From Pseudomonadota bacterium (GTDB taxonomy: Bacteria; Pseudomonadota; Alphaproteobacteria; Rhizobiales; Beijerinckiaceae), in the NCBI GenBank assembly GCA_021812505.1, contig JAKANG010000076.1:1-6837 (forward strand): a stretch of DNA of 6,837 nucleotides. Direction: 5' to 3'. The position numbers were made by a program, and so were the translations under genes. The first letter of the stretch is position 1. Each line of letters begins with the position of its first letter. The notes beneath the pieces were generated by a model, which worked only from the letters and a program-made list of their open reading frames with translations, did no database searches and had not been told where the DNA came from. This document shows, piece after piece, positions 6,201-6,837 of the stretch.

Positions 6201-6837
6201 GCGCCTGGTACCGTCTGATGGGCGCCAAGATCGGCAAGGATTCGGAAATCTCGACCAATATTCCCGGCCGTTACGATCTGGTGGAAATCGGTGAGAAATG
6301 CTTCATCGCCGACGAAGTGATCCTCGGCGACGAGGACGTGCGGCGCGGCTGGATGCGGCTCGAAAAGCTGCGCACCGGCTCCCGCGTCTTCATTGGCAAT
6401 GACGGCGTTCTGCCGCCTGGCGCCGACATTCCCGACGGCTGCCTGATCGGCATCAAATCCAAGCCGCCCGCCAATGACGAGATCTCGGCGGGCGACACCT
6501 GGTTCGGGTCGCCCCCGATCAAGCTTCCCGTGCGCCAGAAATTCGACGCCGGCGGCGCGAACTGGACCTATGAGGCCCCGCGCTGGAAGAAATTCGCCCG
6601 CGCGGTTTTCGAGGCGGTCCATATCTCCCTGCCGACGATGCTTTATATCACCTTCGGCACCTGGGCGATCGAATGGTTCGGCCCCGCGGTGCTTGAAGGC
6701 GCCTATGGCCAGGTCCTCTGGAAATATATCGCCTCGGCGACCATCATCTCCATCGCGATGACGGTTGTCGTCATCTGCGTGAAATGGCTGACCATGGGGC
6801 GCTACCAGCCGGTGATGAAGCCGAGGTGGTCTTGGTG
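3215..6837 (+). CDS. Pls/PosA-family membrane nonribosomal peptide synthetase (A-PCP-TM/hexapeptide repeats), 3' end outside window
   Basis: A putative amino-acid homopolymer synthetase; 1207 codons are visible and the frame is still open. Members are usually about 1300 residues, so roughly 100 are probably missing. The adenylation domain (about 45-530) has intact core motifs: LTYAQ (68-72), YTSGSTGTPKG (193-203), FDLS (238-241), NSYGPTE (325-331), GELLIGGPGVARGYL (374-388), YRSGD (413-417), GRIDDQVKIRG (431-441) and catalytic Lys522 in SSGKVNR. The carrier domain has GGHSLLA with phosphopantetheine Ser581. Helix pairs (about 646-672/685-710, 882-905/925-950, 1135-1156/1167-1190) alternate with hexapeptide-like domains C1 (about 749-869) and C2 (about 995-1111); a third domain should follow the window edge. 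There is no HHxxxDG condensation domain and no thioesterase so far. Known relatives (epsilon-poly-lysine synthetase Pls) chain one amino acid through the C1-C3 domains at the membrane. The pocket code DLEDIGSVVK suggests a basic substrate. The ATG at 3215 has GGGA 7 nt upstream; an in-frame GTG at 3152 would add 21 residues. Confidence 0.95.
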   Translation, partial: MTEIETERETNLLPERAPAPRGAPAPLSVLRGASRPDLVRDELLAEIFAVTAALSPHGIAMMTMERKLTYAQVDHEATAIARGLVRRGIGPGDVVGLWGPRGPELLICQIAIAKTGAAWLPFDAEAPLDRIETCLLDAEAKGLLTSEAFAVKAQGNITAPVLTEVDLIDRADESPVDARKAGATPDHPAYMIYTSGSTGTPKGIVITGRNICHYLRSANETYRINKADIVFQGASIAFDLSMEEIWIPYLVGATLFVATPAVMGEAEALPDLMEEVGVTVLDTVPTLLGLMPRDIASLRVIILGGEACPPAVANRWSRPGRTIFNSYGPTEATVVATVAEVRPDEPVTIGGPIANYTCYVADEANNLLARGVEGELLIGGPGVARGYLKRDALTAEKFIANPFDSTGRDPILYRSGDAVVMEEDGKIAFHGRIDDQVKIRGFRVELGEIEARLSGQPGVSQAAVVLRQDDGLDQLVAFLVAEKGATLEPKQLRAELRGVLPPYMVPSRYETREALPRLSSGKVNRNALKKEPLTAPAAASEAQEDPQSETERVLLEAAQKVLPPQTIPFDADFFTDLGGHSLLAARFVGLVRQTPALAGITLQDMYAARSLRAIAALLDEKAAEHGGPKDLSFEPPPLYRRFLCGLAQALALPFLFAIATAQWLGIFVSYMLLTDTDATIWQEIASLLGVYVCVNIATVLLAVAVKWLVIGKFRPGRYPIWGVYYFRWWLVQRLLTLTHIKWFQGSPLMRVYLQALGAKIGQDANISELEIGAVDLLTIGAGATVGARAKFANVSFVGPDMVVGPIEVGPDCYIGSSCAIEHDCVIEEGAELKDLTSLEPYTRVGAWEIWDGSPGRAVGSVDKEALPPFAQVSNGRRAVQTFIYAILLLAIPPVGLLPLFPAFWVFDRIDDYLGLAAVSRALYMAAIPIMAWPTSFVMVLVTVAFIAVVRWTVLPRVREGVYSVFSWFYLRKWAVSLATEVTLETLSSLYATVYMRAWYRLMGAKIGKDSEISTNIPGRYDLVEIGEKCFIADEVILGDEDVRRGWMRLEKLRTGSRVFIGNDGVLPPGADIPDGCLIGIKSKPPANDEISAGDTWFGSPPIKLPVRQKFDAGGANWTYEAPRWKKFARAVFEAVHISLPTMLYITFGTWAIEWFGPAVLEGAYGQVLWKYIASATIISIAMTVVVICVKWLTMGRYQPVMKPRWSW

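Noticed and set aside
3650..6622. A 990-codon open frame on the minus strand opposite the synthetase gene
   Set aside because: Its translation is rich in Arg, Gly, Asp and His with no recognisable domain, while the + strand frame over the same bases carries every adenylation and carrier motif. Long antisense frames are expected opposite GC-rich codons.

Overview
The window is GC-rich bacterial DNA with dense genes and the codon habits of an alphaproteobacterium. The FabI C-terminus, the adjacent histidine phosphatase and the style of the other proteins suggest Hyphomicrobiales (Rhizobiales, possibly a Beijerinckiaceae/Methylocystaceae relative). The genus cannot be read from the sequence. There are no RNA genes, mobile elements or CRISPR arrays.

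Layout. (1) On the + strand, the C-terminal half of enoyl-ACP reductase FabI (2-376) is followed 7 nt later by a histidine phosphatase of the phosphoglycerate-mutase superfamily (384-989). (2) A 43-nt convergent gap leads to three minus-strand genes. Read 5' to 3' on that strand these are a classical short-chain dehydrogenase (2929-2066), a tiny lipoprotein of 42 residues (1974-1846) and a TyrA-type prephenate/arogenate dehydrogenase (1824-1033). The lipoprotein and tyrA are 21 nt apart, both begin with GTG behind good Shine-Dalgarno sequences, and look like a transcription unit. (3) A 285-nt divergent intergenic region contains a strong two-tier inverted repeat (2990-3033) and a hairpin-forming leader. 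(4) From 3215 to the window edge, a single + strand frame of 1207 codons encodes a membrane-bound nonribosomal peptide synthetase of the Pls/PosA type. It has an adenylation domain, a carrier domain, and then alternating membrane-helix pairs and left-handed-beta-helix-like (hexapeptide) domains. It is cut off by the window before its end.

How they fit together. The left part is housekeeping: fatty acid synthesis, a phosphatase of unknown substrate, and tyrosine synthesis. The most interesting element is the Pls/PosA-like synthetase. Related enzymes polymerise one amino acid into a short isopeptide homopolymer (epsilon-poly-L-lysine in Streptomyces) without a canonical condensation domain. The specificity-pocket residues read from this adenylation domain (D-L-E-D-I-G-S-V-V-K) contain two extra acidic residues, which fits a basic amino acid such as lysine, ornithine or a diaminobutyrate-like substrate. 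The divergent SDR shares the intergenic region with the synthetase and might be co-regulated, but nothing in the sequence proves a functional link.
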